Source: Paenibacillus sp. DCT19
GTDB taxonomy: Bacteria > Bacillota > Bacilli > Paenibacillales > Paenibacillaceae
Assembly (NCBI RefSeq): GCF_003268635.1
Contig: NZ_CP029639.1
Span: 3,607,501 to 3,671,500, forward strand
Length of the DNA stretch: 64,000 bases
Direction of reading: 5' to 3'
In this document: piece by piece, positions 46,799 to 59,451 of the stretch
Layout of the letters: the number at the start of each line of letters is the position of its first letter
Numbering within the stretch: position 1 is the first letter of the stretch
Translations under genes and position numbers: made by a program
The notes under the pieces: model-generated
What the model saw: only the letters and a program-made list of their open reading frames with translations
Databases searched by the model: none
Told to the model about the DNA's origin: nothing

Positions 46799-48379
46799 CT
46801 AAGCATTCCAATCGTATTTATAATCAAAATAGTCGAAATCCGCATGTCGTTTCGTTCCTTTTAAGTCCTGTACACATATCCCTGCAAATGCTCCCGTGAA
46901 AGACAATTTGTCCATATACTCATCTGCCAGTACACCACTGTACAATTCAGGGCTAATCAGCTTCCACTGCTCACTATCCGACGAGTAATAAAATTGTATC
47001 TTTTCCTGGTGGATGACTGTTTTAAGGTAGCATCTCTTCCAACCTTCAATGCTGACAATGTCTTCAGACTCGTCATATACGCCTTGTTGGCTGAATATGA
47101 CAGCCAGATGTTTACCAAGATACTCATCATGTGATATCCGCAAATAAAAATGATCCGACTCATCGTAAAATAACACCAGACCTGCCATCTGGGTAAAAGT
47201 TTCAGGCTCGAATTCAACGCAAGTCGATATCTCGCAATCCAGACTTTGCAGCCGTCTGGCTATAAGGCTCTGTCGATTCCAAGAGTATAGCGATTCCTGC
47301 CCATACAGTCGGAGATGTCCCGGCCGTTCTGAGAGTGACATCCATGTCTCATCCATGGGGATTCGCAGGGAATTCCAGTGGATGCTAAGCCTCTTTTCAT
47401 CAAAATGCTCTCTCTCAGGTTCCACTGGAAATGGATGTGGTGGTAGATCTGGACTCTCCACCTCCAGCTTCGGGCTTCTTCCTCCACCCGCTAAGCGAAG
47501 CCAACCATCGTCTGTCCACACCACTCTTTGCAACGAGGTTTCACGTCCCAATGGACTGAGACGGCTCCCATCTGGAAGCGGACGGCTACAAATATGAGAC
47601 ATATACCATTCGCCATTCTGCGTTTCAACTAGGCTGCCATGTCCAGCCTTTTGAAGCGGTAGATCGGGCGTTCCAACCGAAGTCAATAAGGGATATTCTG
47701 GATCTATTTCATAAGGTCCGTCGATCGTTCGGGAACGCAGCAAGGTTGCTGAATGATTGATCCCTGTTCCTCCCTCTGCTACGAGGAGGTAATAATACCC
47801 GTTTCGTTGATATATCATCGGACCTTCCGTTACGCCAAGAGATGTGCCCTGCGTTACAAGTTTGACTGGACCGATCAGCTTGCCTTTCTCCGGGTTGAAT
47901 TCCTGCATGATGATCCCGGCAAACCGATTGTGGTTTTTGCGGAAATCCCATTGCATGTTGAACAGCCATTTTCGACCATCAGTATCATGGAAGAGAAAAT
48001 GATCAAAGCCACTTGAATTCAAATACACCGGTTCAGACCAAGGGCCTTCAATGGCTGGCGCGGTGATGACATAGTTGTGCAGATCCTTGTACACGCCTCG
48101 TCTCCCAACCACATTGGTGTAGCATAGGTAATACAAGCCCTCGCTATAACTTAAGGAAGGAGCCCATATCCCTCCCGAGCTCGGAATACCCTTAAGATCA
48201 AGCAAACTTAGACGGTCAAGTGGTCTGGCTGCTGGGCGCCAATGCACAAGGTCGCGTGAATGATGAATCAGGACGCCGGGAAACCATTCGAAAGTGGAGG
48301 TTGCAATATAATAGTCATCACCTGTGCGAATGATCGATGCATCCGGGTTAAAGCCTCGTAGAATCGGATTTTGAATCAT
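46799..48379 (-). CDS. GH43 beta-xylosidase/arabinofuranosidase-like
   Basis: 526 residues. Catalytic domain GFNPDASIIRTGDDYYIATS (base Asp), LFHDTDGRKWLFNMQWD, Glu in GVTEGPMIYQRNGYYYLLVA; C-terminal beta-sandwich (from about 330) of the beta-xylosidase type. RBS AAAGGAG. The start overlaps the upstream hydrolase gene by 32 nt. No signal peptide, so acts on imported oligosaccharides. Confidence 0.9.
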   Translation of the reverse strand: MIQNPILRGFNPDASIIRTGDDYYIATSTFEWFPGVLIHHSRDLVHWRPAARPLDRLSLLDLKGIPSSGGIWAPSLSYSEGLYYLCYTNVVGRRGVYKDLHNYVITAPAIEGPWSEPVYLNSSGFDHFLFHDTDGRKWLFNMQWDFRKNHNRFAGIIMQEFNPEKGKLIGPVKLVTQGTSLGVTEGPMIYQRNGYYYLLVAEGGTGINHSATLLRSRTIDGPYEIDPEYPLLTSVGTPDLPLQKAGHGSLVETQNGEWYMSHICSRPLPDGSRLSPLGRETSLQRVVWTDDGWLRLAGGGRSPKLEVESPDLPPHPFPVEPEREHFDEKRLSIHWNSLRIPMDETWMSLSERPGHLRLYGQESLYSWNRQSLIARRLQSLDCEISTCVEFEPETFTQMAGLVLFYDESDHFYLRISHDEYLGKHLAVIFSQQGVYDESEDIVSIEGWKRCYLKTVIHQEKIQFYYSSDSEQWKLISPELYSGVLADEYMDKLSFTGAFAGICVQDLKGTKRHADFDYFDYKYDWNA

Positions 48380-49187
48380 TGTGGTATTCTCCTTTGTCTA
48401 AAAATGCTTGCAAAGCAGCATTGAACTCATCGGTTGCCTCCATGTTGGAAAAATGGCCAGCTTCCGGCAAATTGATACTAATCGCATGAGGCATGCATTC
48501 CAGCAGCCGATCAGCGGAGTGATGTGCCCCTGGGAAATCCTTTGCTCCATTCACAACGCATACTGGACCTGGATCTTGCATGGCAGTCAGCTTAGGTAGA
48601 AGTGCTTTACCCAAAATACAATCCGGCTCGCGATGTGTGCTTTGCCAAACTTTCCAATCGCCAATCATAGTCAACAGCCTATGCTGATAACCGTTTCGGT
48701 CTTCTCCACATCCCTCTAGTAGGCGTTCAAACCATGCCTGCTTGAAGCGCGGCACATCGGTCACTAGGGGCGTTAGAACGTCCGGCTTAGGATCAGGAAT
48801 TGCCCCACTGGCAACAGTCACCGACTGTACATATTCTGGGTAAAGCACCCAGAAATCGAGTGCTACAAATGATCCCAACGACAGTCCGATCAAGTGAGCG
48901 GTTTCGATATTCAGATGTTCCAGAAGTGCTCGTAAGTCCTCAGCATGCAAGAAGGGCTGTCCCTCCAGGGGCATAGAAGATTTACCATACCCTCTAAGGT
49001 CATAGCACAAAATTGAATAACGTGAAGCAAAATGCTCGACCTGCGGCTCCCACATGCGTCGATCCACCGAATGGGCGTGAATGAACACCAGTGTCTCTTG
49101 GGAAGCTCTTTGAACATAATATTGGTAATTGAGGAAAACATCCTGCTGTAGCTCCATATGGCCCGAGATCATTTGCTCCTTCTTCAT
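48348..49187 (-). CDS. Alpha/beta hydrolase
   Basis: 279 residues. TLVFIHAHSVDRRMWEPQ, nucleophile Ser in IGLSLGSFVALDFW, His in EAGHFSNMEATDEF. Related to 3-oxoadipate enol-lactonase/esterase-type hydrolases. In the polysaccharide locus it could remove acetyl or feruloyl esters from oligosaccharides (inference). Confidence 0.83.
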   Translation of the reverse strand: MKKEQMISGHMELQQDVFLNYQYYVQRASQETLVFIHAHSVDRRMWEPQVEHFASRYSILCYDLRGYGKSSMPLEGQPFLHAEDLRALLEHLNIETAHLIGLSLGSFVALDFWVLYPEYVQSVTVASGAIPDPKPDVLTPLVTDVPRFKQAWFERLLEGCGEDRNGYQHRLLTMIGDWKVWQSTHREPDCILGKALLPKLTAMQDPGPVCVVNGAKDFPGAHHSADRLLECMPHAISINLPEAGHFSNMEATDEFNAALQAFLDKGEYHNDSKSDSTRL

Positions 49188-49250
49188 ACTGCAACTCCTC
49201 TTCTATCCACGGTAACTTTTGACGTGTGAGTTGATTTTCAATTAGTGCGT

Positions 49251-52200
49251 CTAATTTATCACTGTGTTTTCTTTTCGAAGCAACTTGCCTTCTGCATCCG
49301 TTTCAACGACCTCCACCTCCAGATCTGGTGCTTCTCCACGTTTCTCCAAGGCTCCTACCCGAATCATTTGGATTCTTCCATCTGCCAGCTCCACCCTGAT
49401 TTCGTCCTCCGATTGAGCTGCTGCCGAAATAATCATAGCCTTGTTCTCATACGGCTCAATAACGGATATAAATCGTGCAGAAGTGCCTCTGAAGCGGGAG
49501 CTCAGCAGTTTGCGCCGCGAGGATTCATCCCCCAGCGGATAATCTCCACCGATGGAGGCAACCATCCGAACGGCTTCTAGGCTCGTTAAATCCACCTGGA
49601 TGACACCTTCCTGTTCCTGAGAGTATGGCTCTGCCGGAACCGCATACGGGAAGGCTTTCGCAGCGATTTTGACTGGGCCGCCATAATAGTCCACGCCGAT
49701 GCCATTTCCGCTGTCCGTATTCTCCAGCACAAATGGCAAGTCTGCCAGGTAAATTTTTACGCCAGCCGCATTTTCAAAATACGGATCTCCCCAGAATATC
49801 GTTTTTTTGAAGGGCTTGCTTACGCCATGTTCCCCAATGCCTTTTTCCACGCTTACAGCAAGCTCCAACGATTGAATCCCTTCGACTGTTATATCCAAAT
49901 CGTCACGTCCTAGCACCCAAGCCCCGAATTGCCCTTTAGCTAGCACACGTCCATCTCCGCGAACCTCGTAGAACAGCTTTTTGTCCACTTCCAAAAATTC
50001 CGGATCGTTGCCGACAATAACATTTAACTGTGGTGGCCAGAGTGTGTAATGATCTATATTCAGCGGGCCATCCTCATTGTGATATGTCCGGTTGCCCCTA
50101 TGATCATACTTCGGTCCAAAACCGGTTTTAAAATGCGCCTTAATGGGGGTACTCGCCTCATACCAATTACAATCGGTAATGAACTGCGCGCTGCCCAGCG
50201 GGTCAGGGTCAAGCTGCTCTGTATGGGCAATGAGTTCCATTTGCTCTGCTTCAAGCGAGACGAGCCCCTTACAGTGGAACAGACTTTCATAATCGTGCTC
50301 CATCTCGCCAGAAACGTAATCGAACAGCACGAGGTAATCATCGGTGACTACGGTTAATCGGCGCTGAAGCACAGCCTCTGTAAAACCGGTACGCCGGGAA
50401 TACTCCGGTGCACCCTCTGGCATCGGCACATATCTCCCCTCGTTCCACGCTCGCTCCCTGAACGTATTGTCTCCGTCTACTCGCCAGCCACCATAGGGCG
50501 GATAAGACCACTTCGCTTCACTTTCCACAGTACAAGCCTGAAAGAGCTTTCCGCCATGAAACTGCAGTAGTCTGCCTTCACTTGGATCCTGTTGCTTCCG
50601 ATCTACCACTACCATGTTGTGTGTAATGGAGGTTTGCACATAGAATTTGTACATGAACGTGTGGTAGTTATACCAGATATTTTCCGGGTTATAAAAGCTG
50701 CGACCATGTCTCATCATGGATAGCAGGCTAACCCTGTCATAATGCCCATGAGCACCTCCGTGTGAGCCATACTTCACTACAGCCTGAATCTGTTCGTTCG
50801 CATTCCTTCCCTCTGTCTGTGAACGAAGAATAGCCACACCAGAATTGTCCGCATGTGCAGAACGAAGATAAGGCTTGGAAGTGCTTGGCTGAATTCCCGG
50901 AATGGCATACAGCAAATCACGATCCGCCAGGTCGCAATTCAGAAGAATATCCGCATACTCCGGCTTGCGAAATAAATAATACGCCAGATCATATCGCGCA
51001 TCCATGAAGCCCCTCGGTGAGATACCGCTCAGTTTCGTCTCCGCAGAATCGTTGATGCCAAACAGGACACCTCGGTAATCAGCAAAGGGTAACAGGCTGT
51101 CCCAAAGCTGTGTAATCGAGCGATAATTAAAGCGTGACGGTCCCCAGATATCCAGACTAAGTCCATCGATATTCGGTTTGTCTCCTGGTGTGACCTGGTC
51201 ATGGTACTGGGCAGGAACCCATACCTTTGCAAGATTGATGCCCCAAGGCCGGCAGCTTTGGGTGATTTCCGAAAAGAGTCCCGCAGCCATCAGGTTATAA
51301 CCTACTGAGCATTCGTACCACCAACCGTCATCCAGCGTGCCCTTGGATAAATGATCAGTAAACCCGCCAACACCGTACAGGAAACGGTTCATGCGTTCCA
51401 TATCCTGCAAGGCCTGACTGCAATAAAGCGCTCCGATCATCTCGGCCAGTGTCCAGTTGGAGATACCTCCCTCGCTCAGCGCCCAGTCGATCAGATCCAT
51501 GAATAGACGAAAGGTGCGTTCTACATTGCGGTGATCTTCTTCATTCAGCAAGCCAGAATCAAACATGAGATCATAGATAACAGCTACATGCTTGAAAAAT
51601 TCGCCCTCATGCACCAGTTCCTGATGGCAAGCCTTTCGTGTTTTGGGATAACCATTCTCCGGGTCAACAACGCTGCGAAGAAATGTGACGAGCTTTTCTG
51701 CCAGATCTTTTTGACTGGTGAGTTTCCAGGCGATAACCGCATTTTCCGCTTCATGAGCATGATGACTCTCATACAGATGCGTCCCTGTCCTAACAGGCGG
51801 GAGCTCCCATTGCTGTGCACGCAGCACATACATACCAGCAGCTCGCTCGCCCATGCATGCTCCTGTATCTTGACCTGAACTTCTTCCCATTCCGGCTCGA
51901 CCAACTTGATATACGGGTGTGGCAACGCCCGCAACGTAATCAACTCCACACGTTCCGCCAGATCTCCGCGGCCTCCTGGAATAATCGCCAGCTTCTGTAC
52001 TTCATGTCCCCCTGGCGCAACACGTCCGGATACCTCGACCTGAACAGATACCTCACAGGAAGCCCCAGGTTCCAATAGGCAGACCTCCGGATTAATCGAC
52101 ACCTTCATCGTTTCCCAGCCATAACGCTCCTGAGTCAACGTTAGAGTCTGTACATCTCCTGTACAATTGGTAAGCTCCAGCTTATATTCTGCTACTTGTC

Positions 52201-52774
52201 TGGCATCCGCCGACCGCGACAGCACAGGAGCATGAACATGGATTCCACGGCTTCGGCTCAGCTTTAACTGGCGAATGGAAATGCCCGACCCCGTTGCTGG
52301 TCTGATTGACTCTTCTTTCCATGTCGCAAGCAGGTGCACGGAACGGACATATTTCCATTTGCCAGCCAAGGCCTTCATGTCATCAAATTGGTCAAATGGC
52401 ACAACGACCTTATTGATGCCCGATTCCGGCCGTACCAGCAGACAATCATAGTGAACATACTCCAGTTCTTCTGGCAAGGATCCTTTATCACGCAGCAATC
52501 CGATTTCCACTGTTAGCTCCAGCGGCTCGGCAAGCGGAAGCTCAGCCTCCAGTTCAAGACCGTACCAATTCCGTAAATCCACGCTATATTCATTGTTGCT
52601 TACAAAGCCTGTACGGACCCAATGATTATCCAGATGTACCCCCGGCAAACGAAAAACCGTTGCCTGACCCGGCTCCAGCAGCAGCCCCTCTCCTGAAGCC
52701 GAAGCCAGCTCAGCCTCATCCGAACGTCCCCGATCCCAAGCTAATATATCTATGGTCGTCTGTTTGCAGTACAT
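49251..52774 (-). pseudogene. Large heparinase II/III-family protein, one frameshift
   Basis: Restored length 1174 residues. N-terminal beta-sandwich part (about 1-310), alpha/alpha toroid (NWTLAEMIGALYCSQALQDM; GTLDDGWWYECSVGYNLMAA) and heparinase II/III-like C-terminal part with YGSHGGAHGHYDRVSLLSMM and ITHNMVVVDRKQQDP. The frame breaks at the CCC run 51850-51852: HAW in one frame, GERAAGMYVLRAQQW in the next; one more base rejoins them. ATG 52774 follows the GH28-like stop by one nt. No signal peptide seen, so probably cytoplasmic, acting on uronic-acid-containing oligosaccharides by beta-elimination. Substrate unknown. Confidence 0.82.
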
Positions 52775-52775
52775 T

Positions 52776-54241
52776 TCATTTCCCCTCATTCCTTAGCTTG
52801 GTTTCTACCGTAAAAGTAATTTCCTGCGTAAAGGCATTGATATCGAAATTCCCCTGCTCCGGCTCAAGCACAAGCTCGTCGCGAATACGCAAATTTTCGA
52901 ATACAACGCCTTTAACCTGGCGCTCTGCATCAAAGCCGTAAATTCGGTTGGGATTGACATTGCGACCAAAGTAGGTAATATTTCGGAACGAAATGTCTTC
53001 AATGGAATGTCCAGGCTCAGGATTGTAATCTTTGTTCCAGATAACTCGAATATCGATTAGCTGGCCTAGCTCAAATTCCTCTACCCGGATGTTGTCATAA
53101 ACCACCCGTCGAATCTTATTTTTATCATCCGCGTTGATGGCCATTGCTCCCCAATAGTTCTCCTGCAGCTCATGATGCTCCAGAATATCAATGTTCTCAA
53201 AACGGATATCCTCGATTACATCTCCGCTGAGGCGATGATCTCCATGCGTGCCCATCATTAGTGGATGCGCAACGTCTGCCCATAAAACCGAGTTGCGAAC
53301 CGTTATACGGCGTGTATCTCCATGGTAATCCCACCTTGATCCGTATACCGCGATGCAATCGTCCGAGGTACGAAGAAACACATCGTCAATTTCGATATCA
53401 GAACTTGCCATCATATCAATGCCTTCGCACCAGCCCTTGCTACTGAACGATTTGAAATTGGATATGTGAACATGAGTCGACTTGCCAATGTATATGCTGT
53501 AATGCGGTGGATTAAGCAGTACAAGGCCTTCTACCCTGATGTTTTTGGAGTACTTGATGCGTATTCCTCGAAAAGCCGAATACCTATGGAATGCAGACAA
53601 ATCGATAATCCCCGCCCGCGAATGACGACGTTTTCAACCTGATCGCAGACGAACGAACCCACAACCACAGCACCTCCCGCAACATACACCGTGGTATTAG
53701 AGGGAATGTGTATAATTGTTTCCTCCACATAATGAATACCTGGTGCAAAATATAGGATGTGCGGACATTCCCCGCTGAGCGTATCCGGCAAGCTAGTGAG
53801 CCGTTTAATATCTTCCATCCGGTGAATGCCCGGCTTGATCAAAAGTACTCCGGGATCATCCGGCAATGGCGGTAATGTCTCCAATGGATTGGCAAACAGA
53901 TGCAGATTGCCAAAGCGATCACCGTTAACCTCAATGGACAGCTTGCATGGCTTACACAGCGTGAAGGATATCGTATTACCTTCGCATACCAAAACAATCG
54001 CTGTAGACAACGGCCGAATAACAACCCGCTCCGGTCTGGTGTTCAGACATTCCACGCGAACCTCAACCTGTCCCAACATATCAAAATATGCCATTGAGGC
54101 TTGCCGAATTTGGTGCATGTCTACCTGGGTCTCGTATACAAACAGCTCTCGCCAATCTTCCTCCGGTTGACGCACCTGTACCTTGAAGTCACGGCGTTCT
54201 CTGTCAACCTCTGACTGCGGATAAACAATCAATTGATTCAT
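52776..54241 (-). pseudogene. GH28/pectate-lyase-fold protein, one frameshift
   Basis: Restored length 488 residues of a right-handed beta-helix protein. ILYFAPGIHYVEETIIHIPS, VYVAGGAVVVGSFVCDQVEN, VVIRGRG, then in the next frame IIDLSAFHRYSAFRGIRIKY, FLRTSDDCIAVYGSRWDYHG (GH28-like Asp-Asp) and PLMMGTHGDHRLSGDVIEDI. One more C in CCCC 53610-53613 rejoins the frames. ATG 54241 with GGAGGG. Similar to glycosyl hydrolase family 28/epimerase-like proteins of pectin or exopolysaccharide loci; exact reaction uncertain. Confidence 0.82.
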
Positions 54242-54833
54242 GTTGCGCCCTCCTGCTCCCCCAAGTCTTCTTTCATTGTATCCCTGCATTTTACTTGGAG
54301 AAATGCTGCTTTTTTGGCGTCATATGTATGGTTTTTTAGCAATTGCATGCAGCCTGTGCCTAAAGGGCAAGGATCTGTTCTAAATTCCGTTTCGTATTTA
54401 TGTTTTATATTCACTATGTTGTTCAAGAAAAAGAACCTCAGCTCCCCTTTACCACGGATGCTGAGGCTTGTTCTTTTGTTTCAATCCATTGTTTCCCCTT
54501 ACGAATGTAAGCCCAGCATACGAGAGATCATAACCTTCTACAGCAGCAGAACCCTCAGGCGGATTCAGCCCAGCTTGATTGAGCTGGACATAATCTCCAG
54601 CGCTCGTAAATGCGAAGGTGGATTTAATAACCCCCTCCTTCCAGCACAGTAATATTAGCCATAGCTGAAAGCAGGGGCAATACACTGCTCTTGTCTCAAA
54701 GAAACTGCTAGGAGTTTCGGATTAAACGGGGGCCATGTGCTGCTAGGACACCTCGACATTCTCGGTGAATTCGTCGCTGCAAGCAGACATCCCCCGTATC
54801 TGGAAGAAGCGCCGTTGTTGGCACGACAGCAGA
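54242..54833. other. Degenerate stretch downstream of the large lyase gene
   Basis: 592 bp. The minus strand shows coding-like pieces in several frames: ALLPDTGD just past the lyase stop, and at 54449-54640 VIKSTFAFTSAGDYVQLNQA, GLNPPEGSAAVEGYDLSYAG, LTFVRGNNG, ending inside the terminator. It may be the broken C terminus of the lyase, with more than one indel, or a decayed gene. Confidence 0.5.
54431..54475 (-). terminator. Terminator downstream of the lyase region
   Basis: Stem AAGAAC-CTCAGC/GCTGAGG-CTTGTTCTT; minus-strand TTCTTTTTCTTG. Separates the lyase transcript from the GH28-like operon. Confidence 0.72.
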
Positions 54834-57800
54834 CTACAGAGAGACGATACTTTTGTTTGAGACCAGATGCTCCATCGCCATCCGTAGTATGTGTGCAATC
54901 CGATCGATCTGCTCCTGGGTAGCGTTTTCTTCATGTTGAACATTCATAGCATCCGACACGGCCTGCTGAACTGCTTCATAGCTCTCCACCGAATACTGGT
55001 CTTCGTCTAGATCACTCACCTCATTCACAAGCACCCCCAGCAGCGTATGATCAACTGTTTTGCGATACAGTTCCAGCTCGGCAACATTGGCGTTTCCAGT
55101 AGGTGCGTAATACCGATAGTAAGAATATTCCGTCTCATCCGTGATTTGAGCCTGGAACCAATCTGCCTTATTCACGCCGCTAATCGTATATAGCGTATTA
55201 TAATTAACGCCATCCATTGAGCCTTGCAGCATCGCGCCATTCATTCTCCGACTAAGGTCATCTTTACCGCCGCGAGGATACCATCTCAGGCTTCCCAGCG
55301 AAGCTGATTGTCCATCTCCTAGATCGATATCAATCCAGGATGGATTCGCAATAGTATCGGTATAAGTGCTTGTATCGCCATCAAACGCATACCAGCCATT
55401 CGTTTCCTTGGAAGCGCCTGTTCCCCATACAGATGTTGAAGCAGCCACCATAGATGGAGCAATTTCAATTCTGGCTCCAATTAAGGTTTCCAGGGATACG
55501 AGCTCCTGCTCTGCAGCCAAGAGCTGCTGAAGCAATCCTTTTTTATCCGCCCCTGGCTGCTGGAATGCCTTCTTGATCCGATCCACCTCCTTCTGATATA
55601 GGTAGTAGCTACCTTGAGTATACCCGTCAGCAGCAACCACTTTGGAATCTAACGAATCGTATTGATAGTCTCCATACAATTCAACTTCGGACACGTTGCC
55701 AAACCAGTTTGTCGAATTAAACAGTCTCAAATAACGATAATCCCCTCATTCAGTAGCTCACGACTGCTAATATAAGTCCACTTCCCTTCTTTCGTTCCTG
55801 AAGCAGGTCGGGTCAAGTTTGTCCAGCTCGTTTTGTCATTGGAGCCCTGGATAACCAAGCCGTTCATGCGTCCAGGGAAATTTGGACGAGGCATTAGCAT
55901 AATGTCGCTTAGCTTGACTTTGGCATTCTCGCCAAAATCGACCATATAGTAGGAGCCTGCTCCAGTAGCCAGATCACCAAAGTTAGTGAGGTTTCCGTCG
56001 AACAGCGCATAACCGACCTTTTCCTTCGGCACAGCACCCCCAATCTGATTATCCGATGCGATAACCGTAGCTAGCTTGCCAACCTCAATCCGATTCGATG
56101 AATTAACCAGATATAATATGGAATCATCTGTTGTAAAAATAGTTGGCTCAGCAGCAACGTCATCCGTTGTTTTGTAACGAATATTGAAGGATATATTCCC
56201 GGTAACCGCAGTATCATCCATGGTTGCCATAGCCGTCCAATGGAGCTGATCGGTCGACTGAACCTGCGCCTCCTGTCCTTGAATCGTTACCTGCACATCG
56301 AGGATGGGTTCCGTGGATTGAAAGGTTACTTTTGCCTGGTCACCAATACCAATGCGGTGCTGGACAGCCTGCTCTGAACCAATTGAAACCACCTTCAATT
56401 TATTCAGAGTTTCATGCCGCTCTCCATAAATTCTGAACTCGCCCAGTTCAAGCATATTACCTACGGTTCCCCATAGTACATCCGGCTGCGGATGCAGCAT
56501 CTGAATTTTAATAAAGCGATACTGCTCCTGCCGAAGGGACGGATCAACCTCCAGTATAGCCATCTCGTCGGTAAACGACGTTTCGTCTGGCGTAAGTCTC
56601 GTCCAGTTTATCCGGTCGTTTGAACCGAAAATAGCCGAACCTGCCATGCGATCCACAAAATTCATGCGGCTCTGCAAGCCAAATCGCTCTGCGGAAACTT
56701 TATAATTAGGCCCGAAATCCAGAATATGGTACAGATCTGGATTAGGCGCAAGCGAGTATACGGGATAAGTATTGTTATTGCCGTCCACCAGCATGGAAAT
56801 GGAGCTGCCAAAGGTAGAGGTCACGATTTCTGTGTAATCCATACCGCCGTCCAATAACGGCGGTGTAAGAAGCTCAAGGTCTGCTGTTGTTTGCTTTAGC
56901 ACAAACAAATGCTCGCTAAATTGTTCATCGGTTGCCGTTTGAAGCTGTGCCAGCACTTGATTGTAAGCCTCCTGAAAGTGTCTCAGCGTTGAAGACGTGT
57001 ATTTAGTTTGCTCATCGTACCTGGAGATTGCTGCTTGAATAGCCGCATTGCGATCAATCGACACAACCACATTCACGTTCTTCGTTGCTACAGTTTCGCC
57101 ATCGGAGGCGACAACAACAAAGGAATATGATCCGGGCTCAGAGGTGTGCCAAGTGAAATTTCCGGTAGTGTGTTGCAGAGCTGCTTCTGAAGGCGGATCT
57201 GTGATCTCATAGAAAAGGGAACCCTCTGAGCTATCCGTAGCCGAGAAATCGATCGTCAATGGTGTACCAGCTACAGTGACGATATCCATAGTATCACGAC
57301 CAAGTACAAAGGACGGTGGTGTAAGTTGTTGTCCGGCCAATACATTCAAATGATCCAGATCAACTGTGGTGCCACTGCCCGTCACCTTCAAATAGAGCAG
57401 GTTGTAGTCATTATCAAGCTGACCGTAGGTGACGTGATTGATGCCCATATCAAAGGTGATATATCTCCATTCTCCATCGGTATCCGGCAAAGTTAACATG
57501 TGGTAAGGTGTAGAATTCTGTTCTTTGCTGAGCGTCACCGTTGCTTTGCCGTCAGTTCGAAACTTCAGGCCGATGAGGCGGGAACCTGAACGATCGGCGT
57601 AAGACAGATTTTGAAAGACCAGTCTGCTGCCCTTCTCCGTAGCCTTTACTTGAACATATGAGGTATCTCCCTCTTGCTTCTTCTCTGAATTTGGATCAAA
57701 GACGGTATAACGATCCTCCAGTTCGACTAGAGCCGGATTTGGTTGTTCCTTGGGCAGCATCGATGCCCCTTCAGCTGCTGCCTCAGCTGGTAGATACAGC

Positions 57801-59181
57801 CAGAAGTCTCCACCACCGTCAACATTTTCCCAGTTCTGTTTAAACGAACCCTGGTGATAATAATTGGAAGGAATTCGATTCGTAAACGCTTCATAATAAA
57901 ACGGTGCGTTCTCCGCCAAATCAACTCCTTTTTCGTAGGTATAATAATAATAAAGATCCCAAAAGTTGGCGGTTGTCATTCTGCCTCGATAAGAGTCCGA
58001 TAATGTACGATAAATACCCTTGGCGTTACCATCCTCTCCATAACTGGAGACAACGGGAATCCACGGAGTATCGTATCCGAGCATATATTGCCAAAAGAAG
58101 TTAGCTGCATCAAGAATACGATCATTTAAGAACTCATAGGGACCGACCGCATCAGCTGCTGTAGAAACAGTCCCGTGCACGGGATCGACTTCGGTACCCT
58201 GTGCCAGCAGCATACGTGAAATAATGACCGCATTGGTTAGATCACCACCGCCATGCGCCTGATCTCGCCCCATTTCCACATGTTGGATCACAGGGGATTA
58301 ACTGGTTCCCCGGTCACTACGTTTGAATCGATTAGACGAAACAATTGCTTGACTGAGCCATTGAATCCCTGATTTTTGGCGGTTGTATTAACCGTGAACC
58401 ATTCAACTGCTTCTTCATAACGCTCCGTATTATTCGTAAAAATATAACCCGCCATCGCTCCGAGCAGCGGATAGTTATGCTGGTTCATGAAGCGATTGTT
58501 GTCATGCAGAAAATTCTCAATAACAGGTGTAACTAGATTACTCGTAAAATCGGCCGTGTCCTTCTCCGTCCAAGCCAGTTCAGGGTTTGGGCTGCTGGTA
58601 TATCGCAGTATTTCCGCTGCCGCAACCATACGGTTAAGCGGGATACCAGTATGAATATGGGAATCGTTAAAATATACATATTTATTCGGATCCATCTGGG
58701 ACCAAATTCGAATAATATGCATGGCATTAGCCCGGTAAGTCACATCACCGGTAATGTAGTACATGAGTGTCTGAGTATACGCTTTCAAGCCATCCGCTAT
58801 GAATCTGGAGTTAAATCCCTGACTGTTGAAGGCATCGCTTGCGGGCTTTGTCGGATTGGCAGAGCTTTGATTGCTGGAGATTACCGTTTTGGATGCCGAG
58901 GAAGAAACGGTCATTGCTTTATAATACGAGTACCAAGGCTCCTTTTTGGCAGATACCATCGATCTTATCGTTTCAAGTTTTGATTTGGTCAGCCCCACCC
59001 CTGGATGAGTAAATCCGTCCGTTACTGTCTCATTGATCTGAACAATATAATTCGTAGCAATCTCTCCTTCATCTGATGCTGTTATTTTTCCCGTTGGCAC
59101 AATTAAACTTTGGAGCATGCCTGAAATGGCCAGTATCGTTGTAATGCGTTTCCATAAACTGAACTTTCCTGGTTTGATCAT
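54834..59181 (-). pseudogene. Secreted alginate-lyase-family protein with discoidin-like modules, two frameshifts
   Basis: Restored length 1449 residues. Signal peptide MIKPGKFSLWKRITTILAIS (ATG 59181, GAGGAGGGG RBS). Alpha/alpha-toroid lyase part: GVGLTKSKLETIRSMVSAKK, PWYSYYKAM, NRMVAAAEILRYTS, FMNQHNYPLLGAMAGYIF, then after the first break VIQHVEMGRDQAHGGGDLTN. Downstream: carbohydrate-binding-like region, Ig/cadherin-like part (SFVVVASDGETVATKNVNVV), FIVAR-like helices, and at least three F5/8 type C (discoidin) modules. Breaks at GGGG 58293-58296 and CCCC 55742-55745, each restored by one base. Initiates degradation of an acidic polysaccharide outside the cell. Confidence 0.82.
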
Positions 59182-59209
59182 CGTTCCCCTCCTCTTCGGA
59201 TCTACATAT

Positions 59210-59223
59210 TGGTAACGCTTACA
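59210..59223. promoter_or_regulatory. cre-like site before the lyase gene
   Basis: TGGTAACGCTTACA (complement TGTAAGCGTTACCA) differs from the CcpA consensus at one position. Placed 29 nt upstream of the lyase ATG, so it could block transcription. Confidence 0.6.
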
Positions 59224-59340
59224 TAACTCTTCATTATTGTATTTTAGCTGCCCGTTGTTGTACATGTGCCTTTTTCTAGTTGCATATGCAGATTTTTTTG
59301 GAGCTCTTCTATCATCTAGCCATTTTTTGACCATAAAAAT

Positions 59341-59390
59341 CCCCTCCAAGTAAGCGAGTGTGCTGTACACCCTTTTTTCACTTGGAGGGG
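59341..59390. terminator. Long-loop hairpin between binding protein and lyase genes
   Basis: CCCCTCCAAGT/ACTTGGAGGGG, perfect 11 bp, 28-nt loop. Minus-strand 3' flank is A/T-rich but not a clean T run; may be a terminator, or a leader structure of the lyase transcript. Confidence 0.5.
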
Positions 59391-59451
59391 AATATAATTC
59401 ATGCAGAGCAGCCTCTTTAAACTGGATAACGCTTCAAATGATTTCACAAAG

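Noticed and set aside
54740..54833. LPDTG sortase signal at the lyase end
   Set aside because: Lies after the stop codon and is not followed by a membrane segment and basic tail in that frame; kept only as part of the degenerate region.
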